DNA of 64,000 nt from Permianibacter fluminis (GTDB lineage Bacteria > Pseudomonadota > Gammaproteobacteria > Enterobacterales > Permianibacteraceae): the NCBI RefSeq assembly GCF_013179735.1, contig NZ_JABMEG010000001.1:868001-932000 (forward strand), read 5' to 3'. Of the stretch, positions 37,943 to 46,690 are shown piece by piece. Under the pieces are notes generated by a model. It searched no databases, had not been told where the DNA came from, and saw only the letters and a program-made list of their open reading frames with translations. The translations under genes were made by a program, and so were the position numbers. The stretch's first letter is position 1; the number at the start of each line of letters is the position of its first letter.

Positions 37943-39349
37943 TCAGCGCTCCGGTTCTACAGCGGGTTGATCGATGACCACAGCGGTCGAGCGTGGCAAG
38001 ACCGGCGTCAAATCGTGCCCAGCCACGCCCGGCAAACCGGCGCGCACCACCCGGGCAACGTAAAACAGGAACAAGCCGAACAGCGCGACATACACCAGCG
38101 CGAACAACACCAGCGATTCAAGAATGCGTTCTGCCGGCAGCACACTGGCGCCGTCACGGGTACGCAGCAAGCCATACACCAGCCAGGGTTGCCGGCCGAT
38201 TTCCGCCACCCACCAACCGGCCAGCGTGGCCACAAAACCGCAAGGGATCAGCCACGGTGCCAGCCGCAGCCATTTACTGTCGTGCAGTAATTTGCCGCGC
38301 AGCGCGCGCCAGCTGCCCCAGAGCGCGAACAGCAACATCAGCAGGCCAAGACCGACCATGACCCGGAACGACCAAAATACCGGCAACACTTTTGGTCGCT
38401 CGCTGGCTGGAACCGATTTCAGGCCGCGAATTTCGCCATCGGCATCATGGGTGACGATCAAGCTGGCCAGTTTCGGAATGGCGATCTCGTAATGATTTTT
38501 CTCGGCCTGCTGATCCGGGATGGCGAACAGCAGCAGCGGCGCACCGCGTTCGGTTTCCCAGACGCCTTCCATTGCGGCCAGCTTCAGCGGTTGATCGCGG
38601 CGCACCTGCAGGCCGTGCAGATCACCGAGAAAAATTTGCAGCGGCGCGACCACCATCGCCATGGCCAGCGCCATTTTCAACGCGATATCGGCGCCAGCTT
38701 GCTGGCGCCGCCATTGATAAGCCGAAACGCCGAGCACAACGAATGCCGTGGTCAGAAAACTGGCCGCCAGCATATGGCTGAGCCGATACGGAAAACTCGG
38801 GTTGAACACCACCGCCCACCAATCGACCACAACAAAGCGACCATCAATGAGCTCGGTACCAGCCGGCGTCTGCATCCAGCTGTGGGCCGCGAGGATCCAG
38901 AACGCCGACATCAGCGTGCCGATACCGACCATCAAGGTGGCAAAAAAATGCAGCCACGGCGGCACCCGGTTGTGGCCGAACAACATCACGCCGAGAAAGC
39001 CGGCTTCAAGAAAAAAGGCCGACAGCACCTCATAACTCATCAGCGGGCCGATGACATTGCCAGTGGCGGCGGAAAACGGCGCAAAATTGGTACCGAACTC
39101 ATAGCTGAGCACGATGCCGCTGACCACGCCCATGCCGAAATTGAGCGCAAACACCTTGCTCCAGAATCGATACAGCGTCAGCAGCTTGTTGGCGTGCTGC
39201 CCCGAGGGGTCCTGATCAGCGCGCTGCCGCAACCAGCGAAATTCGAGCATGACCAGAAACCAGGCGAGGCCAATGGTCAGCGTGGGGAAAAGGATGTGAT
39301 ATGACAGCGTGAACGCCATCTGGAGACGGGACAGCAGCACAGCATCCAT
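37943..39349 (-). CDS. cydA: Cytochrome bd ubiquinol oxidase subunit I (CioA type)
   Basis: 468 residues. Haem-ligand region HILFPTLTIGLAWFLVMLEF near the N-terminus, then NFGMGVVSGIVLSYEFGTNF, and a short Q-loop compared with E. coli CydA, as in the cyanide-insensitive CioA group. The GWWVAEIGRQPWLVYGLLRT segment near the C-terminus supports this. Quinol oxidase that reduces oxygen with high affinity. Forms a two-gene operon with cydB. Confidence 0.95.
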   Translation of the reverse strand: MDAVLLSRLQMAFTLSYHILFPTLTIGLAWFLVMLEFRWLRQRADQDPSGQHANKLLTLYRFWSKVFALNFGMGVVSGIVLSYEFGTNFAPFSAATGNVIGPLMSYEVLSAFFLEAGFLGVMLFGHNRVPPWLHFFATLMVGIGTLMSAFWILAAHSWMQTPAGTELIDGRFVVVDWWAVVFNPSFPYRLSHMLAASFLTTAFVVLGVSAYQWRRQQAGADIALKMALAMAMVVAPLQIFLGDLHGLQVRRDQPLKLAAMEGVWETERGAPLLLFAIPDQQAEKNHYEIAIPKLASLIVTHDADGEIRGLKSVPASERPKVLPVFWSFRVMVGLGLLMLLFALWGSWRALRGKLLHDSKWLRLAPWLIPCGFVATLAGWWVAEIGRQPWLVYGLLRTRDGASVLPAERILESLVLFALVYVALFGLFLFYVARVVRAGLPGVAGHDLTPVLPRSTAVVIDQPAVEPER

Positions 39350-39475
39350 CAGCTACTCCGCGCAAGACAATCGGGACAAATTTGCGCCCGATCAACGCGG
39401 ACCGGAATTTTACGCCGATTGGCTTTGCGCGCGGTCAAATCGGCTGCGGCAAATTGTCGCAGTGCGTGGTACGAG

Positions 39476-40858
39476 CTAACGCGGGTCATCCGCCGTTGCC
39501 TGCAGCGGCAGCGCCAGCGAGAAGCAGGCGCCCTGGCCAAGCTGGCTTTCTCCCCAAATTTTGCCGTGATGGCGTTCGACCACTCGGCGCACGATGGCCA
39601 GCCCGATACCGCTGCCATCAAAGGTCTTGGCGTTGTCCAGTCGCGAAAACGGCTTGAACAGGCGGTCGGCCTCATCAGCGGCAAAGCCGATGCCATTGTC
39701 ACGCACCGAGATGACCACCGATTCGGTATCGCGGCGCACCGCAACTTCGATGCGTGGCGATTTTTGCTGGCCGCTGTATTTCACGGCATTGGCCAGCAAA
39801 TTGGTCAGCGCCAACCGCAGCAAGCCGGCATCGGCGGCGACCGCAAAATGGGCGCTGCTGTGATCAAACTGCACCCAGGTCGATGCCGGTTCCGGCAGTT
39901 CGTCAATCACGCCGATCAGCAGTTGATCCAGCACCACCGGCTGCCACTGCACGGTTTGGGTGGAGGTTCTCGACAGGCGCAGCAGATCGTCGATCAAACC
40001 GTTCATGCGAACGCTGGCGGTTTGCACTTTCGCCAGAAATTGCCGGGCTTCGTCCGGATCGGTATCGAGGCTTTCGCTGGCGGCGTCGGCGAAACCGGCG
40101 ATGGCGCGCAGTGGCGCCCGCAAATCGTGGGAAACCGAATAATTGAATGCGTTGAGCTCATCAACCAGCAGCTGCAAATCCGCGGTGCGCTCGTGAACCC
40201 GTTGCTCCAGCCGGGCATTCAATGCGCGCACCGCTGCCTCGGCTTGCCGGCGTTCGCGCACTTCGGCTTGCAGTGCCGCATGGGTCGCCAGCACCGCCTG
40301 CCGCTGCTGTTCAGATTCGACAAAGAAGCGCAGCAAACCGAGCACAAACAACAACACCATGGCCGCTTCTGCCAGCAGGATCACCATCAGCACCGCAGCC
40401 TCACCCCAGAGGGCTGGTTGTCGCCCGGCTGCCAGGGTTGGCTGTATCCAGCCGGCGTAAGTTGAACCGGCGACCAGCAACACCGATCCGAGCGCCAGCG
40501 CGACTATCAGAAAATACTGCCGGGTTGGCAGCACCAGGCCGGCCAGCAACAACAATGCTGGCATCACGGCGAAGGCAACGTCATGGATGCCCTGACCACG
40601 CATGGCCAAGGTAGTAGTCAGTACCAGTACGGTGGTAAGCAGCAGGTGCGCACCGAACACTTCGGCACCGTGCCGGCTCAGCCAACCACCGACTGCCACT
40701 ACCAGTGCCGAGCTGGCCAGCACCAGCGACACCGGCCGTGAGTAAACAAAAAACGAAACCAGCAGCGCCAGCAGCAGAGCAAGCAAGACCACCCACTGCA
40801 CCGTCACCAGAACCTGGCGACGATAACTGGCGGGCAGCTGTATGGCCGGAATTGACAT
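39476..40858 (-). CDS. Membrane sensor histidine kinase
   Basis: 460 residues from ATG 40858 (MSIPAIQLPASY). Five or six membrane helices in residues 15-205, a coiled segment, then a HisKA with FNYSVSHDLRAPLRAIAGF, the form typical of phytochrome-like kinases. The HATPase has NLLANAVKYS, DNGIGF and GSGIGLAIV. No receiver and no adjacent response-regulator gene, so its partner is unknown. Ligand also unknown. Divergent from the PP-loop gene. Confidence 0.92.
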   Translation of the reverse strand: MSIPAIQLPASYRRQVLVTVQWVVLLALLLALLVSFFVYSRPVSLVLASSALVVAVGGWLSRHGAEVFGAHLLLTTVLVLTTTLAMRGQGIHDVAFAVMPALLLLAGLVLPTRQYFLIVALALGSVLLVAGSTYAGWIQPTLAAGRQPALWGEAAVLMVILLAEAAMVLLFVLGLLRFFVESEQQRQAVLATHAALQAEVRERRQAEAAVRALNARLEQRVHERTADLQLLVDELNAFNYSVSHDLRAPLRAIAGFADAASESLDTDPDEARQFLAKVQTASVRMNGLIDDLLRLSRTSTQTVQWQPVVLDQLLIGVIDELPEPASTWVQFDHSSAHFAVAADAGLLRLALTNLLANAVKYSGQQKSPRIEVAVRRDTESVVISVRDNGIGFAADEADRLFKPFSRLDNAKTFDGSGIGLAIVRRVVERHHGKIWGESQLGQGACFSLALPLQATADDPR

Positions 40859-41001
40859 GGCGGTGGCGGACGGATAGCCGGAGCGAGGGTACAAGCATAG
40901 TCAGTGTTGCTGGAGCCGCCGGCCGGATTTGCCTACAATGCCTGCCCATTTTTTCGCCAGCCCGGTGCTCGTAATGCGCCGGCTGACTTGAGACGCCTCC
41001 T

Positions 41002-42045
41002 GTGACCCAACGCAAAGCCATCTCCCTGATCTCGGGCGGACTCGATTCCATGCTCGCTGCCAAAACCATCATGGCGCAGGGCGTTCATGTCGAGGGCATC
41101 AATTTCTTCACCGGCTTCTGTGTCGAGGGTCATACCCACGCGATCCGAAAGAGTCATGCCAGCAAGCCGAAGCGCAATAACGCGCTGTGGGTGGCCGAGC
41201 AGCTCGGTATCAAACTGCATATCATCGACATCGTCGAGGAGTACAAGCAGGTCTTGCTGAACCCCAAACACGGTTATGGCCAAAACCTGAACCCCTGTCT
41301 GGACTGCAAGGTGTTCATGGTCGGCAAGGCGCGTGAATGGATGGAAGAAAACGGCTTTGATTTCATCATCACCGGCGAAGTGGTCGGTCAGCGGCCAAAG
41401 TCACAGCGCATGCACACCATGCCGATCATTGCGCGCGAGTCACAGGCCGAAGATCGCCTGTTGCGGCCGCTCTGTGCCAAACATCTGTTGCCGACACTGC
41501 CGGAACGCGAAGGCTGGGTTGACCGTGACCAGCTGCACGATTTCTCCGGCCGTTCGCGCAAACCGCAAACCGAGTTGGCCGCAACGTTCGGTATCAGTGA
41601 ATGGGCGCAGCCGGCCGGCGGTTGCTGCTTTCTCACCAACGAGGAATACAGCAACAAACTGGTCGATCTGTGGCAGGCACGCGGCAGCCGCGAGTACGAA
41701 CTCGACGACATCATCATGCTGAAAATCGGTCGGCACCTGCGGCCGCGGCCGCATTTCAAATTGATTATTTCGCGCGAAGAAGGTGAAGGCGTGTTCATGG
41801 AAGGCTATCGCCGCCAGTTTGCCCATTTCATTCCGAATTCCTACATGGGTGCCTATGCACTGGTGGACGGCGAATTGCGCGACGACAGCGATGTCGAGTT
41901 GGCGGCGCGTATCATTGCCCGTTACGGTGCGGCCAGCAGCAGCGAACCGGTCGCCATTGATTACACCGATCGCAGCGGACTGACCCGGGTGGTAACGGTG
42001 CAACCGTTCACCGCCGACGAAATCGAGGCTGGCTGGCATGTCTGA
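41002..42045 (+). CDS. PP-loop ATPase of the tRNA thiolation type
   Basis: 347 residues from GTG 41002. N-terminal PP-loop SGGLDSMLA, then a NPCLDCK motif and a GGCCFLT segment that provide Cys residues of the sort used by MnmA/ThiI-like sulfurtransferases; RMHTMPIIAR and RPLCAKHLLPTLPE are conserved-looking. Often annotated as a tRNA 2-thiouridylase/methyltransferase-like protein, but it is not MnmA itself. The 8-base overlap with a TusA-like gene suggests that the small protein hands over sulfur. Substrate unknown. Confidence 0.8.
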   Translation: MTQRKAISLISGGLDSMLAAKTIMAQGVHVEGINFFTGFCVEGHTHAIRKSHASKPKRNNALWVAEQLGIKLHIIDIVEEYKQVLLNPKHGYGQNLNPCLDCKVFMVGKAREWMEENGFDFIITGEVVGQRPKSQRMHTMPIIARESQAEDRLLRPLCAKHLLPTLPEREGWVDRDQLHDFSGRSRKPQTELAATFGISEWAQPAGGCCFLTNEEYSNKLVDLWQARGSREYELDDIIMLKIGRHLRPRPHFKLIISREEGEGVFMEGYRRQFAHFIPNSYMGAYALVDGELRDDSDVELAARIIARYGAASSSEPVAIDYTDRSGLTRVVTVQPFTADEIEAGWHV

Positions 42046-42295
42046 AGTGCCCGCCTCGAATGCGCCGGTGGTGCACGAACTGAATGCGCGCCGCTTGTTG
42101 TGCCCGCTGCCAGTCATCCGCACCCAGAACGCGCTGAAAACGCTGCCGGTCGGCGCTCGCCTGCAGGTGTTCTGCACCGACCCCGGCACCGTCAACGACA
42201 TTCCGGCCTGGGTCCGGATCAACGGCCACCTTCTGCTTGAGCAGCACAACGATGGCCGCGAGCAGATTTTTCTGATCGAAAAGCGCGGCGACTGA
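42038..42295 (+). CDS. TusA/SirA-family sulfur carrier-like protein
   Basis: 85 residues. The ATG lies inside the last codons of the PP-loop gene, overlapping it by 8 bases. It contains the family CPxP signature in RRLLCPLPVIRTQNAL, with the active Cys at residue 22. TusA-type proteins carry persulfide sulfur from cysteine desulfurase to tRNA thiolation and other pathways. A housekeeping tusA may exist elsewhere; pairing here suggests dedicated service to the PP-loop enzyme. Confidence 0.9.
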   Translation: MSEVPASNAPVVHELNARRLLCPLPVIRTQNALKTLPVGARLQVFCTDPGTVNDIPAWVRINGHLLLEQHNDGREQIFLIEKRGD

Positions 42296-42305
42296 AGCCT
42301 GCGTG

Positions 42306-43490
42306 TTACTGCGCTGGCGCGCTCGGGCCGCTGTCGGCATCAGCGGCCAGGCTGACGACTTGATTGCGACCTTTGTGCTTGGCCTGATACAGCGCTTGAT
42401 CGGCTTGTTGCAGCAGCCATTCGATACTGAGTGGCGGTCGCAAGGATGACTGTACGCCAATGCTGACGCTGACGTTGACCAAGCCGGCGGCGGTGGCAAT
42501 AGCCTGCGTATCGAGATGTGAGCGCAGCCGTTCGGCCACGTGCAATGCGGTTTCACCATCAACACCCGGCAACAGCGCGGCAAACTCCTCACCACCCAGT
42601 CGACCGGTGCAATCACCCGGCCGCAACTGTTCGCGCAGGATATTGGCAAACCGGCGCAGCACGGCATCACCGGCGGCATGACCATGCTGATCGTTGATGC
42701 GCTTGAAATGATCCAGATCCATCATCAGCACGGCGACCGGTCGGTCGCCCGGTTGCTGGCGCTCCAGCAGGCGCTGGGCCTGTTCCAGAAACCCTTTGCG
42801 ATTGAGCACGCCGGTCAGCGGATCGGTGATGGCCAGATATTGCAGATCATGTTCCTGGCGGGCGTGCAGCAATAACAGCAGCGCGAAACAGCGCAACATC
42901 ATCAAGGCGGATGACGCGACCAAACCCCAGGCGCCCAATTGTTCGACGCTGATGGACCAGTGCCACCACCAGGCGCCAAGATGCGCCAGCATGCGCAGCC
43001 ACATGATGATTGCGGTGGTCAGAAAGACCGCGCCAACAAACAGCAACATCGCGGTGTTGCCAAGATGATGGGCGCGCCGAATGGCCAGAAACGCGAGCCA
43101 GTTGATCACGCCCACCACGAGCAGCATGGTCGCCACTTGCAGTCCGTACGGTAGCCACACCGCCACCAGCCACGCTAGCAACAACATCAACGCAACCGGT
43201 CGTGGTCGCCAGGAGCGACGGACGCCGCAAAACTGATACAAACCAATCCAGAAGGCGGCATTGCCGGCGATAAACAGGCCACCTGCGGCCCAGAACGTTT
43301 CCGCCTGTGCGGTATTGGCAAACCAGAAGCGAATGAAATAGCCCACCGCAATCAGCAGACAGCCGGCCAGCCACCACCAAGGACCGGCCCGGCGCCGATA
43401 GTGCCGCGCCACCAGGGCAAAAATCAGCGCTGCCGACAACAGCAGCACAATCATGAACAGATTCAGGGTGGGGAAATGCAAGCTGATCAC
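42306..43490 (-). CDS. Membrane diguanylate cyclase (GGDEF), paralogue A
   Basis: 394 residues. Seven or so membrane helices in residues 10-205, of a type shared with the next gene but not assigned to a named sensor family. The GGDEF domain follows: DPLTGVLNRKGF, MDLDHFKRINDQHGH, GRLGGEEFAALLPG and I-site RPGD. Should make c-di-GMP. Its stop is 10 bases from the stop of the convergent TusA-like gene. Confidence 0.93.
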   Translation of the reverse strand: MISLHFPTLNLFMIVLLLSAALIFALVARHYRRRAGPWWWLAGCLLIAVGYFIRFWFANTAQAETFWAAGGLFIAGNAAFWIGLYQFCGVRRSWRPRPVALMLLLAWLVAVWLPYGLQVATMLLVVGVINWLAFLAIRRAHHLGNTAMLLFVGAVFLTTAIIMWLRMLAHLGAWWWHWSISVEQLGAWGLVASSALMMLRCFALLLLLHARQEHDLQYLAITDPLTGVLNRKGFLEQAQRLLERQQPGDRPVAVLMMDLDHFKRINDQHGHAAGDAVLRRFANILREQLRPGDCTGRLGGEEFAALLPGVDGETALHVAERLRSHLDTQAIATAAGLVNVSVSIGVQSSLRPPLSIEWLLQQADQALYQAKHKGRNQVVSLAADADSGPSAPAQ

Positions 43491-43555
43491 GACCGGGCCC
43501 GCAGCAGCTGAAAGAATGCAGTGGTGAGAGCCGTCGCGATTGGCGTCGGCACCGC

Positions 43556-44707
43556 TCAGGCCATCGCCAATTGGGTGCGATTGCGGCCCAGCGATTTGGC
43601 CTCGTACAGCGCCGAGTCAGCGCTCTGCATCATTGCTTCAATGCTGGCCGCGATACCGAACTGACCGTGCACGCCGATGCTGACGCTGCCATACAACAAA
43701 CCTTTCGGAGTGCTGAATGCCTGCTCGGAAAAACGTCGTCTGACCCGTTCGGCAACCTGAAAGGCATCGGCCGGATTCAGACCCGGCAGCAGTGCACAGA
43801 ATTCTTCGCCACCGATGCGGCCATAGCAATCATTTGGCCGCAATTGCTCGCGCAGGACTTCGGCAAACGCGCGCAATGCGGCATCGCCAGCGGCGTGGCC
43901 ATGCCGATCATTGATCGACTTGAAATGATCCATGTCCATCATCAGCACGGCGTAGCCGCGCTGCTCTTGATGCAGCCGCTGCAGCAGGCGCTGGCTGTAA
44001 TCGACGAAACCCTTGCGATTGAGCAGGCCGGTCAGCGAGTCGGTCACCGCCAGCTTTTCCAGTTCCGCGGATTGTCGCTCGTGCAGCAACATCAGAAAAA
44101 CAAAACACTTGCCGAGCAGCAGCGCCGCCGCCGAGGTGTACAGCGAGATGGAATTGGCATCCGGCATGCTGAGGAACAGGCCGCGCTCCTGCAAAATCAC
44201 CAGACAGGCCCGCACCGCCATGCTTAATGCGGCCAGCACAAAAATTGCCAGAGCAAATCGGGTGGCTGGTCGGTAATGCAAACGACGCAGGGAAATCAGC
44301 GGCGCCAGCGCCAGCAGATCAAAGGTAGTAGCCAAGCCCAGCATCAGGAACAGTTGCCAAACATAATCCAGCCGATACGCGATGCCCCAGACCAGGGTCA
44401 ACACGGTAAACGCGCCGAGCAATTGATTGAGGCCGGCGGCGACGCCGACAAACCGGCGCATGCCAAACCAGAACAGGATATGGGCGGTGGACATGAACAG
44501 GCCGCAATACCAGAACCAGCGACCGCCACCGAGTGCGTAATCAAAACTGCGGATGGCGATACCAATGCCGAGACAGAGGCAGGCGGCGCACCAGATCCAA
44601 ATGCCTTGAGCGTGCGGGCGCTGGACCGCAACGGTGGCAAACACGGCTGCCGCCATCAGCAAAATGGCCGAGAAGAACACCGACAAGGTCAGTTCAGGCA
44701 GGGGCAC
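43556..44707 (-). CDS. Membrane diguanylate cyclase (GGDEF), paralogue B
   Basis: 383 residues from GTG 44707, chosen because the protein then begins at the same place as paralogue A (LPELTLSVFF against FPTLNLFMIV); an upstream TTG at 44791 remains possible and no ribosome site decides it. Membrane domain of about seven helices, then GGDEF: DSLTGLLNRKGF, MDMDHFKSINDRHGH, GRIGGEEFCALLPG and I-site RPND. Similar to its neighbour along the whole length, indicating a tandem duplication. Confidence 0.88.
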   Translation of the reverse strand: MPLPELTLSVFFSAILLMAAAVFATVAVQRPHAQGIWIWCAACLCLGIGIAIRSFDYALGGGRWFWYCGLFMSTAHILFWFGMRRFVGVAAGLNQLLGAFTVLTLVWGIAYRLDYVWQLFLMLGLATTFDLLALAPLISLRRLHYRPATRFALAIFVLAALSMAVRACLVILQERGLFLSMPDANSISLYTSAAALLLGKCFVFLMLLHERQSAELEKLAVTDSLTGLLNRKGFVDYSQRLLQRLHQEQRGYAVLMMDMDHFKSINDRHGHAAGDAALRAFAEVLREQLRPNDCYGRIGGEEFCALLPGLNPADAFQVAERVRRRFSEQAFSTPKGLLYGSVSIGVHGQFGIAASIEAMMQSADSALYEAKSLGRNRTQLAMA

Positions 44708-44919
44708 GGCGAGCGGTCCGGTGGCCAACCAGCCGGCAACATAGATCAAACGACTGTGAGCGCCTAGCGCAGACGTACCGCTAGTGCGCAAGTGTCGGTT
44801 GCCGGATTGCAGTTAGCACGGGCCGGTATAAATGACGATAGCTGCCGTCAAAAGGTCTTTGCGCCAAAATGTCAGCGCGAAGATCGGCAGCGGCCGATCG
44901 CGGCATTCGTTCCGGGCGC

Positions 44920-44956
44920 TTATCGAACAAATGCCGGCGTCGTTATGGTTCGATAA
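44920..44956. other. Inverted repeat in gap before acetyltransferase gene
   Basis: A perfect 9-bp inverted repeat (ttatcgaac / gttcgataa) around a 19-base spacer, just past the 3' end of the acetyltransferase gene (stop at 44964). A second small hairpin (gatcggc / gccgatc) is at about 44882-44899. They could be transcript-end structures or an operator; there is no T-run. Confidence 0.5.
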
Positions 44957-44963
44957 ATCAGGT

Positions 44964-45380
44964 TCAACACAGCAGTGATTTACCGAGCCAGACGGCGGCG
45001 TCGCCCGGTTCGTTGACGCTGGCCTCCAGCAGCGGTTGAAAACCGGACTTGGTGAACAAGTGCATGGCCGCTGCATTCTCCCGCGAGACTCGTGCCAACA
45101 AGGTTCGCAATCCAGTTTCGCGGGCGGCGTGCATGGCTTGTTCCAGCAGGAAGCGACCCACGCCCTGACCGCGACAACTGGGATCGACATTGACCGCCAC
45201 GGTGGCCGTGGTGATGCTGCGCGGTTCGCGCTGCCAAGCGATGACGCCAACGACCCAATCGAAGCGCTCCGCTTGCCACATATAACAAGGCCGGTGATGG
45301 GCCAATGCCGATTGCAATGGCCGCAGCAGGCTGCCGGGCAGACGGCGTTCGGCCGGGCGAAAATGGTAACGGTCAGTCAT
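44964..45380 (-). CDS. GNAT-family N-acetyltransferase
   Basis: 138 residues from ATG 45380, preceded by AGGAG. The acetyl-CoA-binding motif A is CRGQGVGRFLLEQAM, followed by the typical AAMHLFTKSGF near the C-terminus. Substrate cannot be inferred. Stands between two gaps. Confidence 0.9.
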   Translation of the reverse strand: MTDRYHFRPAERRLPGSLLRPLQSALAHHRPCYMWQAERFDWVVGVIAWQREPRSITTATVAVNVDPSCRGQGVGRFLLEQAMHAARETGLRTLLARVSRENAAAMHLFTKSGFQPLLEASVNEPGDAAVWLGKSLLC

Positions 45381-45722
45381 GTTGCAGCTCCTGTGGCGGT
45401 GCCTAGCGCAGAACGGATCGGCGCGACGGCAGGCAAGGCGTTTCGAGACGCAGGATGTGGTGTCAGCCACCAGAGTTGTTGCAGAAGCCGTGCCAGCATG
45501 GTGATTGCTGATTCCGCCAGCGGCTCGCCCGCAAATGGAGCAAAGTCTGCGCCGAATTGGCGTTTTGTTTCAATGTTGGTGTTTGCTTTGTGGTGCGGAG
45601 CGCCAGCCATGACAGCCCTCGCACCGACACGATGCCCAGTTGCGGACAGCGACGCATGGCTTCGGTGCAATCACGCAGCAATCGGGTAGCAATAACGTAG
45701 AAATGACGCTGCGACAAAGCGT
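45381..45722. other. 342-base gap without a supported gene
   Basis: Between the acetyltransferase start and the stop of the amidotransferase gene. Two overlapping open frames on the - strand exist here (the larger spans 45377-45670), but neither has a ribosome site, a recognised family or normal composition. I see no RNA gene or strong palindrome. It may contain the acetyltransferase promoter or a decayed gene. Confidence 0.5.
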
Positions 45723-46535
45723 TTAGCGTGGCGTGATCGTGCTGTGGTTGTGCCGAGCAGCCGCCAAAAAAGCCTCCAATAGCGGCTGCGGGTCCAGCCA
45801 GTCGTCATGTCCATGCTGCTTTTGAAACAAATGGAATTCCGGGTGCCATTGCACGCCAACACAGAACGGGTGCTCACGGTGACGCACCGCTTCAATGATG
45901 CCGTCGTCAGCCTGCATCTCGATCTGCAAATCCTTGCCCAAAGTTTTGATCGCCTGATGGTGAATGCTGCTGATGCGCGCTGGCGAATCGCCATACCATT
46001 GCCGGAACCAGCTGTCGGCACCAAATTGCGCCAGATGCGAATGCTGATCATAGGCGGCACTGACATGGGTCTCGGCGTCCGGCAGCTGCGTTGCGATGTC
46101 CTGATACAGCGAGCCACCCAGCGCGACGTTGAGCAGCTGGCAGCCGCGACAAATGGCCAGAATTGGCTTTTTGGCTTCGAGAAATTCGTGCAGCAGCTCC
46201 ATTTCGTAGGCGTCGCGGACCGCATCGCCAGCCCACTCCGGTTGCAGGGCCGTTTCGCCGTAGGCGCCGGGATGAACATCGGCACCACCCTGCAGGACCA
46301 GACCGTCAAGGTAGCGGGCGTAATCGCGCAGCCGGATGTTGCTCGACAGGATCGGCCCGTCAGTCAGCACGGTCGGGATCATCAGCACCAGCACATCCCG
46401 CGACATCAACCAATGGGCGGCGGACTGTTCCAGATACTGCAGGGTTTTGGTACGGATGCCGGTAGCGCTGGGCTCCGGATGAAACAGCCGCGCCGAGATG
46501 CCGATCAGCAGCGGTCGTGGGTGGTGGTTGGTCAT
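45723..46535 (-). CDS. Class I glutamine amidotransferase-like hydrolase (peptidase C26)
   Basis: 270 residues from ATG 46535 with a strong AAAGGAGG site; an in-frame earlier start adds 25 unlikely residues. The nucleophile Cys is in AICRGCQLLNVALGG, the oxyanion region is LDGLVLQGGADVHP, and the His/Glu pair is in GVQWHPEF. Such proteins include PuuD, the gamma-glutamyl-GABA hydrolase of putrescine breakdown; no other puu genes are nearby, so the substrate is open. Confidence 0.88.
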   Translation of the reverse strand: MTNHHPRPLLIGISARLFHPEPSATGIRTKTLQYLEQSAAHWLMSRDVLVLMIPTVLTDGPILSSNIRLRDYARYLDGLVLQGGADVHPGAYGETALQPEWAGDAVRDAYEMELLHEFLEAKKPILAICRGCQLLNVALGGSLYQDIATQLPDAETHVSAAYDQHSHLAQFGADSWFRQWYGDSPARISSIHHQAIKTLGKDLQIEMQADDGIIEAVRHREHPFCVGVQWHPEFHLFQKQHGHDDWLDPQPLLEAFLAAARHNHSTITPR

Positions 46536-46690
46536 GGCGCGGGCCTCCTTTGCATCGTCATTTACTAAATCTTTGCTAATTAGTCCGCTGAGCGCCGGGT
46601 TTGTTGCCAACGCCGTGGTTGGCCGATATCCGCGGGCTGAATCGGGCTGCTATGATTTGCCCGCCCAAACACGACACGGAGCATAAGTCT

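Noticed and set aside
45377-45717. Small gene(s) on the - strand in the gap
   Set aside because: Two overlapping frames compete, neither has a ribosome site or a recognised family, and composition gives no support.
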